Assembly (NCBI GenBank): GCA_963575645.1
Contig: OY754466.1
Span: 970,001 to 1,034,000, forward strand
Length of the DNA: 64,000 nucleotides
Origin: Xanthostigma xanthostigma
Taxonomy: Eukaryota > Arthropoda > Insecta > Raphidioptera > Raphidiidae
Direction: 5' to 3'
Positions 1 to 10,800 of the stretch are shown here, piece by piece; the stretch's first letter is position 1, and each line of letters starts with the position of its first letter. Under the pieces are notes generated by a model that saw only the letters and a list, made by a program, of their open reading frames with translations, was not told where the DNA came from and did not search any database. A program made the translations under genes and the position numbers.

Positions 1-89
1 GATCATGGCCTTGAATAAGGAACCATCTCGATATTTATCTGGCATTATTGAAGGAAACCCATGGAAAACCTCAACAAGATGGCCGGTAT
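1..89 (-). repeat. tRNA-derived SINE, partial, cut by window edge
   Basis: This matches the body of the SINE at 38871-39261 in reverse orientation: the block with GGAACCATCTCGATATTTAT and the GATGGCCGG stretch are shared. Only the central part is present. The 3' tail lies beyond the left edge of the window and the tRNA head is absent. Confidence 0.75.
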
Positions 90-596
90 TATTTCTGTTA
101 ACAAGACATCCTAAGATAATATAGGTACCGTATCATAAATCTTCAACAACGTTGTGTTACAGTGAAGTGAATATTTTTGTAGAGGAATAAAAAAAAAAAA
201 TGTAGCAACGCTGATCGTGTCATCGTGATAAAAATTAAACTTTTGTCGACTGTATGTTGTGTGTGTGTGTGTGGTTTGTGTATGTGTTTCGTCTCCCATA
301 TTGTCAAGGCGACAAAGGAGACGTTTTCAATGTCAAATTTGATTATATTCCATCTGTATCAGTGTATTTCTACTATGTGAACTAAACCCGTACATGTATG
401 CGTTGGCCAAATGACTGACAGATGTTAGATTAAGGTTGAGCAAGCATTTTGAAATTTTCGATACAATGATTGACTAGTGAGAAATCTGAGAAGAGCCTTC
501 AATCATTGCTCAATACAAAAGATGAAGGCCTAAATCTACCTAAAACCTGGACACCGCCGATGCGACATACAAAACCCCTGAATGGACATTGCAAAT
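90..596. other. Stretch without recognised gene
   Basis: AT-rich DNA with a short GT-rich run near 255-285. I see no coding motif or repeat shared with the rest of the window. Confidence 0.5.
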
Positions 597-1398
597 TGAC
601 ACACGTAATCCTACCATCAAAACTATCACAATACGAATTAAAATTTTTACAGAAATTGGACAATTGAAAAAGGGGAAAAATCGAATTGCAAGATTTAATT
701 TTAATGCTAACTGTATTCACCACAGAAGCAGTATGTACAGGAGGATACCTACGTCATATTATATAACAACAATTTGCAATCCAAGTGTGTAAGCTTTCAC
801 GGCCGGTGTTGATCCAAATCTTCTTGGTTTCCGGGTTTGTAAGTCGTGGTCCATTGGTATTACTACCTGACGTTTTGTCTACAACTGCGGTAGATATCAA
901 AGGCGATGTGGTAGCGGGCAAAGTTTCCTTCTAAGCTGCTCACAGGTAAGTGTACAGGTAAGTACCACACTTGTCGACACACTTACCTGTGAGCAGTCTA
1001 GAAGGAAACTTTGCCCGCTACCACATCGCCTTTGATAATGTCTATCGCAGTTGTAGACGAAACGTCAGGTAATAATACCAATGGACCACGGAATACAAAC
1101 CCGGAAACCAAGAAGATTTGGATCAACACCGGCCGTAAAAGCCTACACACTTGGATTGCAAATTGTTGTTATATTATAATATGACGTAGGTATCCTCCTG
1201 TACATACTGTTTCTGTGGTGAATATACAGTTAGCATTAAAATTAAATCTTGCAATTCGATTTTTCCCCTTTTTCAAATGTCCAATTTCTGTAAAAATTTT
1301 AATTCGTATCGTGTTAGTTTTGATATAACATTATTTAATTAACTAAAATTAAACACGTGGTGGAAGTGACGGTTTTGATGGTAGGATTACGTGTGTCT
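597..1398. repeat. Large palindromic element, about 800 bp
   Basis: The left arm (about 597-953) is matched in reverse complement by the right arm (about 979-1398). The centre of about 25 bp carries a second copy of ACAGGTAAGT. The right arm has about 55 extra bases near 1325-1375. The right arm contains GTCTA-loop-TAGAC followed by GAAACGTCAGG (1041-1068), a weaker relative of the motif in the palindromes at 49-64 kb. Diverged relatives lie at 22885-23735 and 58160-58215. No open reading frame of note; the class is unresolved. Confidence 0.8.
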
Positions 1399-2715
1399 AG
1401 TTTAATACTTAAATATAATATACAGTGATTAAAAATATAAATATAACAAAAATCGGGTCGCAGTGCGAAACCCTGCCGACAATATCTACCTATAGTGTAC
1501 GGCAGTGCGGCTCCATTATATAAACTTAACTTTGTTTTTGAACAAAATTAAAAATCTTACCCCTTAATACACCCCTTAAAACAATGTGCTTTTCTTAATT
1601 TCAATAATATTATCAATTCAACATAATATGTACCAAATTATATATACCCTTCATCCATATCACTAAATTTGTTTTCATAAAATTTGTAAGTCCGGTTCTG
1701 TCGAGCCGACTTTATTAAAATTTTAGCAGCAAATTTTAATAATTACTGAAGGGTTAAATTTCAAATTTGAAACGATTCTGAAATTTTTGAGCATAAAAAC
1801 ATTTTTCAACCCTAAATGCCACCTTAAAATGGCCTGATCGGGCCCATTTTCAATAAGCTTCTTGTGATGATAGATTTCAACATATGGATCAAATTTCGTT
1901 TAAATCGATTTAGTCTGTCGAGAGTTATCGTGTCCCACTCTTTAAAACATTATGGATCCGATTTTTCTTACTTTTTGGTGTGTTGATATTTTTTTCATTT
2001 AAATAATCGTGTCTCATCCCTTCGCTAGAATAAGATAAGCAATAGTTAAATCTCTGAAACGAAATACATGGGTATTTTTTTACCTATATATATGATTTAT
2101 AAACAATGATATAATACATTTTAGTAGAACCATTTTCAATGCGACCTTTAAAATTATATTTTGACAATCTGTCTGCTGTCACATTTAAACTGTCCACACT
2201 CTATCACTACCTCATCAGAACTAAACATATAGGTGTCCACAAACTATGTTTTTCAAGTCGTTTTAGATTCCATCTCTTTTCTTGTCACAGTCTTGGGAGC
2301 TCCTTCCCTAATGTTAAATCACAATATCTCCCCAATTTGCATTTAAATCTATAAAGTATTTTAATATTGCACGTGTAAAAATAAAATGAACTTTCTTCGT
2401 TCTTTTGTTTTTTAACACTTGTTTACATATATATTTTATTTATCGTTAGTTGTTTTGTCATTTTAGATTATAAAATATGGTAAATTATTATATTGCATCC
2501 TTTAATCCGATTTTAAAGAAATGGAACCATTGATCCGAATTTTTGTTTGTCTTAAAAAATACAGCCCATAATAATGCCCTTGAAAATATTGATATTTAAA
2601 TTTTGTGTATTTAAAAAAATTATAAGATTTAAATAAACAGTCTTACATGTATTTTTTTTAATACATTATACAGTACGTCCCAGAAGTAACGGCGTTGCGT
2701 TTGAAGGAATTTTTA
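1399..2715. other. Stretch without recognised gene
   Basis: AT-rich, with only short chance reading frames. The phrase GTCCCAGAAGTAA near 2680 recurs at about 54260 and resembles the end of a mariner-type element, but no second end is visible. Confidence 0.4.
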
Positions 2716-2970
2716 CATTGGCGTAGCAAGGGGGGGGGCAGGTGGGCCTGGCCTACCCTAGAATATTTATTGTTCACGTACAAATAACAAGATAAATCTA
2801 CAATAATCTACGTTTTCTTTGTCGTGAAATTTCTCCAGAAAGTCGTGTTGATCGATTTCGCTTCCATAAACAGTTTTCAAATTATGTGTACGTGGCAGCT
2901 GATAATGTTAGGTAGAGTTGAAAATTTGCCCCCCCCCCCTCTAGGATAAAATAGTTGCTACGCTTATGAA
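2716..2970. mobile_element. hAT-like MITE candidate
   Basis: The left end reads TTGGCGTAGCAAGG followed by a G run. The right end carries a C run and then GTTGCTACGC, so the two ends are imperfect inverted copies, as in many non-autonomous hAT elements (GGCGTAGC termini). I could not define a clean 8-bp target duplication. Confidence 0.4.
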
Positions 2971-3319
2971 TTTGTACATTTCTCAAGTAAGTATTTTACA
3001 TGAAGATTGAAAGCGCGCCGCCCGATTAAAGATACTTTTATCGCACGAAGAGACTGTTTTATTGATCTTGAGGTAATTTAATTAGGTATGAGGCAAATTA
3101 TTTCAGATCTTCCTCATTTTGTGAAGTATTTCCTCAAATCTGTCTCTCCCTAAATTCTCCCAAAATTTGGTTTCAATCCGCTCATCCGTTTGACCTGTAT
3201 CGTGTTCACAGCTGAACAGACGTACAGAGTTTTTTCAAAAATATGTTTTTGGATTCGGGGGACCTCAAAACGGAAAGATATTGTAAATTTTTGAAAAGTG
3301 ACTTTTTGACCTAAACTAG
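2971..3319. other. Flank of the pogo-like element
   Basis: No gene. Positions 3155-3180 contain CCCAAAATTTGGTTTCAATC, also present in the long copies of the core-swapping repeat family, suggesting a distant fragment of that family. Confidence 0.35.
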
Positions 3320-3509
3320 TAGGGGAGGGTGGGGCACAGAGGACCAGTGGGGCACAGAGGTTTGGCGTTTTAAAACTTAAGTAAACTACCGCCATCCGTT
3401 TGTTAATCAAGTAACTACATCGTACAGACGCCATTACTAGTTGGTTGACAGCGAATGTTAGTGCGATTGTTATTTAGTGAAAAAGTGAAAAATATTGTTT
3501 TTTTAAGGT

Positions 3510-3819
3510 AGGTTTGTAAAAAAATAGCATGAATATGTTCGTAGTAAGTAGTGACAAATTATTATTATCCTGAAATCGAATTTTGTATCTGAAACACTAC
3601 ACATTAGAGAGGTTATGTGTGTATTTACATTATCACAATATTGCTGTGTAGACATGTCACGTGTATTTTATTGTAAGCAATGTCTTTGGGGCACAAAGGT
3701 TTGGGATCGCCGGGGCACATAGAACCTTTGGTGTTATGTGCCCCGCGTCGGTCCTATGTGCCCCGCCTCTTATGATCTTATGCTCCGGGTTTATATCCTG
3801 AATTTTATTTTCCTTGCAG
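3510..3819 (+). other. Probable 5' UTR intron of the pogo transposase
   Basis: A donor-like AAG/GTAGGT lies at about 3507-3512. A pyrimidine-rich acceptor TTTTATTTTCCTTGCAG ends at 3819, directly before the ATG at 3820. Splicing would place the start codon at the first base of exon 2. This is inferred from splice consensus only. Confidence 0.5.
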
Positions 3820-5676
3820 ATGGTACGCCATTATAAAAAGAAAAAGATTGAACCAAGTTGGAACAAAATTGACATGGAAAGGGCAGTTGCAGCTGTAAAA
3901 TCTAAAGAGTTGTCAGCAACAAAAGCATCCCAAAGATTCGGTATTCCCAAAACGTGCCTTCTACGGCGTCTCAAAAATAACACAGTTAGTGGGCCCCGTA
4001 ATGATAATTTTAAACCTGTTTTTACCGCAGAACAGGAAACGGAACTTGTTACTCACATATTAGACTTGGAAAGTAGATTTTATGGTTTGACTCCACGTGA
4101 TGTACAAAAATTAGCATTTGATCTTGCGGAAAAAATGGGAATTTCCCATAATTTCAATCGTAATAAAGGGCTTGCCGGAAAAGATTGGTTGTCTGGTTTC
4201 CGCAAGCGGAATCCTCAAATATCGATAAGGGAACCGGAACCTACAAGTGTGGCAAGGGCCGCTGCCTTTAATAGGGTTCAAGTAAAGAAGTTTTATGACA
4301 TATTGAAATCTGTAATGGACCAATTTTCTATACAAGCAGATCAAGTATTCAATACAGATGAGACCGGAATAAATACAGTTCCTAAGCCTAGAAAGATAAT
4401 TGCTACGAAAGGCCGTAAACAAGTTGGACGAATAGTAAGTGCGGAACGCGGATTTAACATAACAGTTACGTGCGCAATATCAGCAACTGGACAATATATC
4501 CCTCCTTATTTTCTCTTTCCACGAAAACGTATGTCACCAGCACTTATGAAAGGTTGTCCATCAGGATCAGTTGGATACGCAAATGGGAGTGGATGGATGG
4601 ATTCAGAACACTTCATCAAATATTTGGAGCATTTCGTAAAATTTGCAAAGCCCTCAGAAAATAGGAAAGCTCTTCTTATTTTAGATAACCATGCAAGTCA
4701 CAGGACTCTAGAGGCGATAACGTTCGCTCGTGATAATAATGTGATAATGGTTTCGTTGCCTCCACACACGAGTCATCGGTTACAACCATTGGATTGCTGC
4801 TTTTATAGCTCGTTAAAAAATCAGCATGCCCGAGAATGTGACCTGTGGATGACGAACCACCCATCGCAAAGAATTACAATCAATGATATAGTAGAAATTT
4901 TCGGAAAAGCATTTATAAGAACTGCTACGTTAGAAAAGGCGGTCAAAGGGTTCCAAGTCACTGGAATTGTCCCATTTGATCCAGATATTTTTTCTGAAGA
5001 GGACTATTTGCCATCTCAGGTCACTGAAGTGCCAAAACCTGCTAATTTGTCTGACCGCTCAGCGATTCCAGTTTTACCCGATGTATCACAGTCTGTCGAC
5101 GATATGGATAATTTGATGATTCCATCTACAGTCGGCAAAGAAACTCCTCCTGGTAGTTCCACACCTACACCTCCATTAGCTACAGATATTAATGATAACC
5201 CCCTACCGTCAACAAGCACCCTAGGCGTAACTAGCGTGCAAAATATTCTGCATCAAATTCTACCAAAACCAGTCTCTCAAAGATCTCAAACAAACAAACG
5301 CAAATCAAGGACTCAACATTCAGAGGAATTAACAAGTTCACCGTTTAAGAATTTGAAGCAAACCGAAGAAGATGAAAAACTACGCAAAGCATTAGCATCT
5401 TCTAAAAAAGGATGCAAGAAAAAATACCTAAATGGAAACAAAGAGAAGAAAATAAAAAACAGAAAACTTATCATTAATCCGACCGATGACAGTAGCACTG
5501 ATTCAGAAGACGTCGACAACACGAATCCGCTGTGCATTTACTGCACAGAAAGTTTCTTAAAATCAAAAGCAAATGAAGGGTGGATCCAGTGTGATGTCTG
5601 CAAAAATTGGGCGCATGATGCTTGCGCCGGGGCCGAGGAGGATGATAATAATATTATCTGCATTAACTGCGTGTAA
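3820..5676 (+). CDS. Pogo/Tigger-type transposase with C-terminal PHD-like finger
   Basis: A 618-residue transposase expected to bind the element ends and move it by cut and paste. Residues about 13-55 form a Psq/CENP-B N-terminal helix-turn-helix (KSKELSATKASQRFGIP), and residues about 60-130 a CENP-B-type DNA-binding region. The DDE_1 core follows, with the triad visible as D180 (FNTDETG), D289 (LDNHAS) and D325 (RLQPLD). A basic, serine-rich linker leads to a cysteine/histidine finger at about 573-618 (CIYC, CDVCKNWAHDAC, CINC) resembling the PHD fingers fused to many insect pogo proteins. I chose the ATG at 3820; the codon two upstream is TTG inside the probable intron. No stop or frameshift is seen. 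A domesticated host gene is possible, but the flanking TA and inverted ends argue for a transposon. Confidence 0.9.
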   Translation: MVRHYKKKKIEPSWNKIDMERAVAAVKSKELSATKASQRFGIPKTCLLRRLKNNTVSGPRNDNFKPVFTAEQETELVTHILDLESRFYGLTPRDVQKLAFDLAEKMGISHNFNRNKGLAGKDWLSGFRKRNPQISIREPEPTSVARAAAFNRVQVKKFYDILKSVMDQFSIQADQVFNTDETGINTVPKPRKIIATKGRKQVGRIVSAERGFNITVTCAISATGQYIPPYFLFPRKRMSPALMKGCPSGSVGYANGSGWMDSEHFIKYLEHFVKFAKPSENRKALLILDNHASHRTLEAITFARDNNVIMVSLPPHTSHRLQPLDCCFYSSLKNQHARECDLWMTNHPSQRITINDIVEIFGKAFIRTATLEKAVKGFQVTGIVPFDPDIFSEEDYLPSQVTEVPKPANLSDRSAIPVLPDVSQSVDDMDNLMIPSTVGKETPPGSSTPTPPLATDINDNPLPSTSTLGVTSVQNILHQILPKPVSQRSQTNKRKSRTQHSEELTSSPFKNLKQTEEDEKLRKALASSKKGCKKKYLNGNKEKKIKNRKLIINPTDDSSTDSEDVDNTNPLCIYCTESFLKSKANEGWIQCDVCKNWAHDACAGAEEDDNNIICINCV

Positions 5677-6263
5677 TTATGTTTCTCTTTTGTTATTAAA
5701 TATGATACTTCAGAGTGAAATCTGTTTTTTTTTTTTACTATACTCACATGAACTCACATTAGGGGTACACAGGACTACTCATGGTCCTATCTACCCCAAA
5801 CACGGGGCACTGAGGACCATATTTCTTTTCAGTAATTTTAATTAATAAAAAAAAAACTTGTATAATTATGAAACTAATCTTTTGTCACCACATACCTAAT
5901 CCTTTAAGGTGTATTGCCAGCAAATTTTGACAATTTTCTACGACTGATAATTTTTTTAGAAACATATGAACGTTAAGCGATCCTATGTGCCCCTCTCTCC
6001 CCTACCATTCCCCACTTGTGGGTTGGAATGTTAAAATTGGATAATTATGCCAAATATAATACGTGACGAAACCGTGTAAGAAATTTGGGAGAAAAAAATG
6101 TAAGAGATGTAAGTTTTTCATAATAAATGCCTTAAAATATATTTATCTTCATCGTCATTTAGATTTGCAATCCCGCAGGGTGAGAATCCGCATTCCCGCG
6201 AAGTCCTACGGGGAAGATCCCGCAATGAAAGCGGAGTAAATATTTCGGTCGCTGTCGCTCCTG

Positions 6264-6843
6264 TTACATAATAGCTTATTTTGCGCTATTTCATTCAAAA
6301 ATTCTATATGGTCTTGAAATTTGGGGCAATGCCGCGTCTACTTACAAGTTATTTACTTTACAAAAAAAGGCAATAAGAATTATTTGCAACGCAAAGCCAC
6401 GCGACAGTTGTAAGCCATTGTTTATTCATTTAAATATCTTAACCTTACCAGCCCAGTATATTTATAACTGTTTGATTTTTGTTAAAAAACATTTAGAGAA
6501 ATTTAATAATCATACGTCCCTGCACCAGTACAATACAAGAAAAAAAGAAGATCTTGTCATTCCTTTGTTTTTAACAAAAAATTCAACTTTTGGTCCTAAT
6601 TACTTAGGTTTACAATTTTTTAACAAACTGTCTTTGGCCACTAGAAGCATGGCTCTTAACATGTTTAAAAAAACTGTTTATAAATATTTGATTAAGGAGT
6701 GCTTCTATAAGTACGAAGAATTTTTGGAGATGGAAAATGCACCCTAACATTGTATATATCTTTGTTTTTTTCTCTTTTGACGTGTTTTTAACATTACTAT
6801 GTATAACATAAACCAATAAATCTATCTATCTATCTATCTATCT
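6264..6843 (+). mobile_element. 5'-truncated LINE, C-terminal end plus tail
   Basis: An open frame from about 6264 to 6747 reads YIIAYFALFHSKILYGLEIW and later IRIICNAKPRDSCKPLF, HQYNTRKKEDLVIP and YLGLQFFNKL. These are hallmarks of the region after the reverse transcriptase in jockey/CR1-type non-LTR retrotransposons. The catalytic part is missing. A short 3' UTR ends in AATAAATCTATC and an (ATCT)n tail at 6820-6843, typical of LINE 3' ends. This is the usual 5'-truncated dead copy; the tail end itself is not interrupted by stops. Confidence 0.8.
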
Positions 6844-7469
6844 AATGCCCAAAATAAACTTCATTACAACCTAGATACATAACCTACCATTTTATTGCAC
6901 CTAAATATACCCTGTAATATATTATTAGAGAAGGCAGCGTTGCATTTGAAGAACATTTGAATAAAAAATTCGAAAACACATCCGAACCATCAATCTTTTT
7001 TTGTCATGCCTAGGTCCAAAATAGCAATGCACTTAAAAATTATGTATTTTATGCACTCATGTCTACCGTCTACGCTATTGTAGAAAAATAGAATGCGTCT
7101 TCTACGAACAAATAACTGATATAATTATACTTTAGAGCTAATAAATATATAATATTTATTCAAAGGTACCAAAAAAAAAAAAAAAACACATCAGAATATC
7201 TTGCACTTTTCTGACCTGGGATATGTGAATTAAAGATATTATGTATATTATATTCCAATAGAATTGTTTTATGTATAAGAACACAAATTTTGTGTATTTG
7301 AATGATAGAACATGTTTTGTTTTAACATAATTTAACATTTATATTATATATGTCCAGATTTTAATAAGAGGGTTACTTGGAGATGCTTAAAAATAAGACT
7401 ATAAATAAAAAAAAAAATAACACGAGTCGCACTGCCTAACCCTGCCAACAAAATTAGTCACTAAAACAT
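6844..7469. other. Stretch without recognised gene
   Basis: AT-rich with short A runs. No repeat shared with the rest of the window apart from the boundary with the TTAA element. Confidence 0.5.
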
Positions 7470-7690
7470 TTAAGGAGGTTGATCCGTTACAGTCCCAATT
7501 AAAAGTAAGTCGAATTCTTAATGGGAACATTTCCATAATAATTTTTTACAAAAGGTTATAAGTCGATGATACCAATAAATTATTGTCATAAAGGCATAAA
7601 TAAATATTTTTTTTAAATATTAATGAATTATTTCAGTATTTTATTTAATGGACTAACTTTTGAATTTTTTGTACAAAGTTAAGTTATAAA

Positions 7691-7821
7691 TGTAGTAGAT
7701 GTACATTCAATGAATTACAGAGATCGAGTGTCTTTATTAAATTTTAAAATAATCTTATTACACAGTATTACATAAACAATAATGATAATACAATGTCAGT
7801 TACATAACACAATATACTACA
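7691..7821 (-). repeat. 3' LTR of the gypsy-type element
   Basis: 131 bp, identical by eye to 11891-12021, with inverted TGTAGTA/TACTACA ends. Confidence 0.93.
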
Positions 7822-7886
7822 TCTCCCTGCAATACATAAATTGAAAATAAATTTATTCTATGAAATGATTTTTTTTTTAAAGTAAA

Positions 7887-10800
7887 TTATATATAATTCA
7901 ATCTATCAGGAAGTCGTATTTGTCTTCCAAATTTTGTAACAATGATTTCATCATCCGAGTCACTGGTATCACTATTACCATGATTTGACATTGTGGGTGT
8001 AAGACTATCTTCTTCAACAATCGTTTCATCATTTGTTACGATTGTTGATGTCGAACTGTCAACTTCAGTGTTATCACTTTTAATAGAATCTAATTCAGAA
8101 TCATAGTCATCATCGCTTTCATAATAATAATTACAAGGATTAAAATTATCGGTAGTTTGAGAATTTTCAATACTTTTCAAATGAAATCTGTTACGTCTAA
8201 GAAGAACATTATTTTTATTTTTAATTAAATAGGAACGTGGTGAATGTATTTTTACCACTTTTCCATCTTCCCATTTTTTGTTATCAAAATTAAAATATTT
8301 TATTTTATCATTTTCTTTTAAGTCACTTAAAGGTTTTGAATGTCGATTATAATAATAAGTTTGCAGATTTTGGTTTTTTATTAGATTTTCCTTTATAATT
8401 TTATCCGTTATTGTTTTTGGCTTTAACAATGAATTTGAAATAGGTACAATGCCTCTCAACATTCTACTGTTAAGTAATTGCGAGGGCGAACCAATATTTT
8501 GAACTAATGTGTTACGGAATTCTAGCATGCATAAATATGGATCTCTTTTATCTTCCAGAGCTTTCTGCAATATTTTTTTAACTGTTTGAATGTGTCTCTC
8601 AACCATTCCGTTAGAGCGAGGATATCGTGGACTCGAAGTAACATGTTTAAAGTTCCATTCTTTAGCGAAATTTGCGAAAAGCTCTGAAGAAAATTGTGGA
8701 CCATTATCCGAGACAACTTGTTCCGGTATACCTTGACGCGAAAAAATGCTTTTTAAATGAGTAATAACTGAACTACTAGTTGTACTAGACAATAAAGCGA
8801 GCTCTACAAACTTAGAAAAATAATCTACCAGTATTATGTAATTCTTATTATTTAGTGTGAATAAATCTACGCCAACTTTCATCCAAGGGTATTCCGGTAT
8901 AGGATGTGACATAAGGGGCTCTTTTGCATTTGAATTAGAATATTTTATACAAACTGAACAATTTTTAATTAATGTTTCTATTTCATTGTTCATATTGGGC
9001 CAATAAACTAGCTCTCTAGCCTTAGTTTTAGTTTTTTCAATACCCATGTGATTATAATGAAGGTTATTTAATGTTTCAGATCTAAATTTTTTCGGAATTA
9101 CTAACCGTTGTAATCTATAAACTATACCGTCTTTCTCAGAAAGTTCGTTTTGTATGTTCCAATAGGGTAATATTATTTTTGGTATTTTTGTTTTATTTTC
9201 AGGCCAGCCGTGGTGAATGTGATTAATCAATACTTTTATTTCATCATCTAAAAGCGATTCGTTAGAAATTTCTTTTAATCTTGTATCAGTTACGGGTAAT
9301 ATTTTAGAAACTAAACAAATTTGTGCCTCTATCTCGTTTTCGCTTAAAAAGTCATCATTATAATTATGTATAGGGGCTCTAGATAACGTATCGGCAATAA
9401 TCATGTCTTTCCCAGGCTTATGGATTAAGTTTATTTTAAATGGTTGCAATTTAATTAGCATTCGCTGTAAACGAGGTGGAGTATCAACTAATGCTTTTTT
9501 AAAGATAGCTATTAAAGGCTTATGATCAGATTCAACTGTTATGTCTTTAGCAAATACATACTGATAAAATTTGTAGCAACCAAAAACAATCGCGTACAAT
9601 TCTTTTTCGATCTGGCTCCAATTCTTTTGGGTGTCAGTAAACGCTTTAGAAGCATAAGCTACCGGGGACTCGTTCTGAAGGAGACAAGCCCCGACGCCAT
9701 TTTGACTTGCATCTACTGTTACAGTAACGGGTTTATTAACGTCGTAGAATTTTAAAATAGTTTTCTTAGCAATATTGTCTTTTAATTCATCAAAACTTTT
9801 TTGATAACAGTCATTCCATTGCCATAAAACATCTTGTTTTAACAACGAACGTAACTGCGCCGTCTTTTCAGAAAGATTAGGAATGAATTTTCCAACAAAA
9901 TTTACCATTCCAAGAAAACGAGATAGTGACTTTTTATCTGTTGGTATAGGCATTTTAACAATTGCATCTACTTTATCAGCGTCCGGTAAGAGACCTTTTT
10001 CAGTTATATAATGCCCTAGGTATTTCAGTTTTGTAATGCCAAAGTGGCACTTGTCTTTATTAAATTTTAAATTTATTTTCTTGGATCTTTCAAATAATTT
10101 CTTTAATCTGTTATTATGCTCTTCAAATGTCGAGCCGTAAACAATTATATCATCTATATAAGTTTCAATTCCATCAAGACCTTCAAAATATTCTCTAATT
10201 CGTTTATGAAAAACTTCGGGAGCGGAACTAATTCCATAAGGCAACCTTAAAAATTTATATCTCCCGTATGGAGAATTAAAAGTACAAAGATCTGAGCTTT
10301 GTTTATTTAATTTTATTTGCCAAAAGGCACTACTTACATCAAGAGTCGAAAAAAATTTCGCGTTAGCTAATTTACTTGTAATTTCATCTATTGTGGGAAT
10401 CTGAAAATGCTCGCGTTTTATTACTTTATTCAGATCTCGCGGATCAATACATAGCCTTAATTGATTATTAGATTTTCTGACAATTACTAAAGAATTAACG
10501 TAGTCGGTTGGACCTTGAACTCTCTCAATAATTTGATTTTTCTCTAATCGATCTAATTCACTCTTCAATTGAGGTTGCAAAGCTATTGGAACTTTTCTCG
10601 GTGGGTGGACAATTGGACTAGCATTTTCTTTTAATATAATTTTATATTCGTCAGGCAAACACCCTATACCTTCAAAAAGATCCGGATAGTTATGCAACCA
10701 ATAATCTTTATCAATGACATTAATTCTTTTAACAAATTCAAATTTTTCACAGGCATTTAAACCTAAAATGGGCTTAACATTTTTTGAATTTACAACATAA

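Larger units (their letters stand above)
3322..6002 (+). mobile_element. Pogo-like DNA transposon, apparently complete
   Basis: A 2681-bp element flanked by TA at 3320-3321 and 6003-6004, the usual target duplication of the Tc1/mariner-pogo group. The ends are inverted repeats of about 24 bp beginning GGGGAGGGTGGGGCACA on the left and GGGGAGAGAGGGGCACA on the right (reverse strand). A single long transposase frame fills the middle. Copies of GGGGCACANAGGA recur inside both ends (about six left, four right), plausible transposase-binding sites. Nothing seen breaks the frame or the ends, so it may be recently active. Confidence 0.9.
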
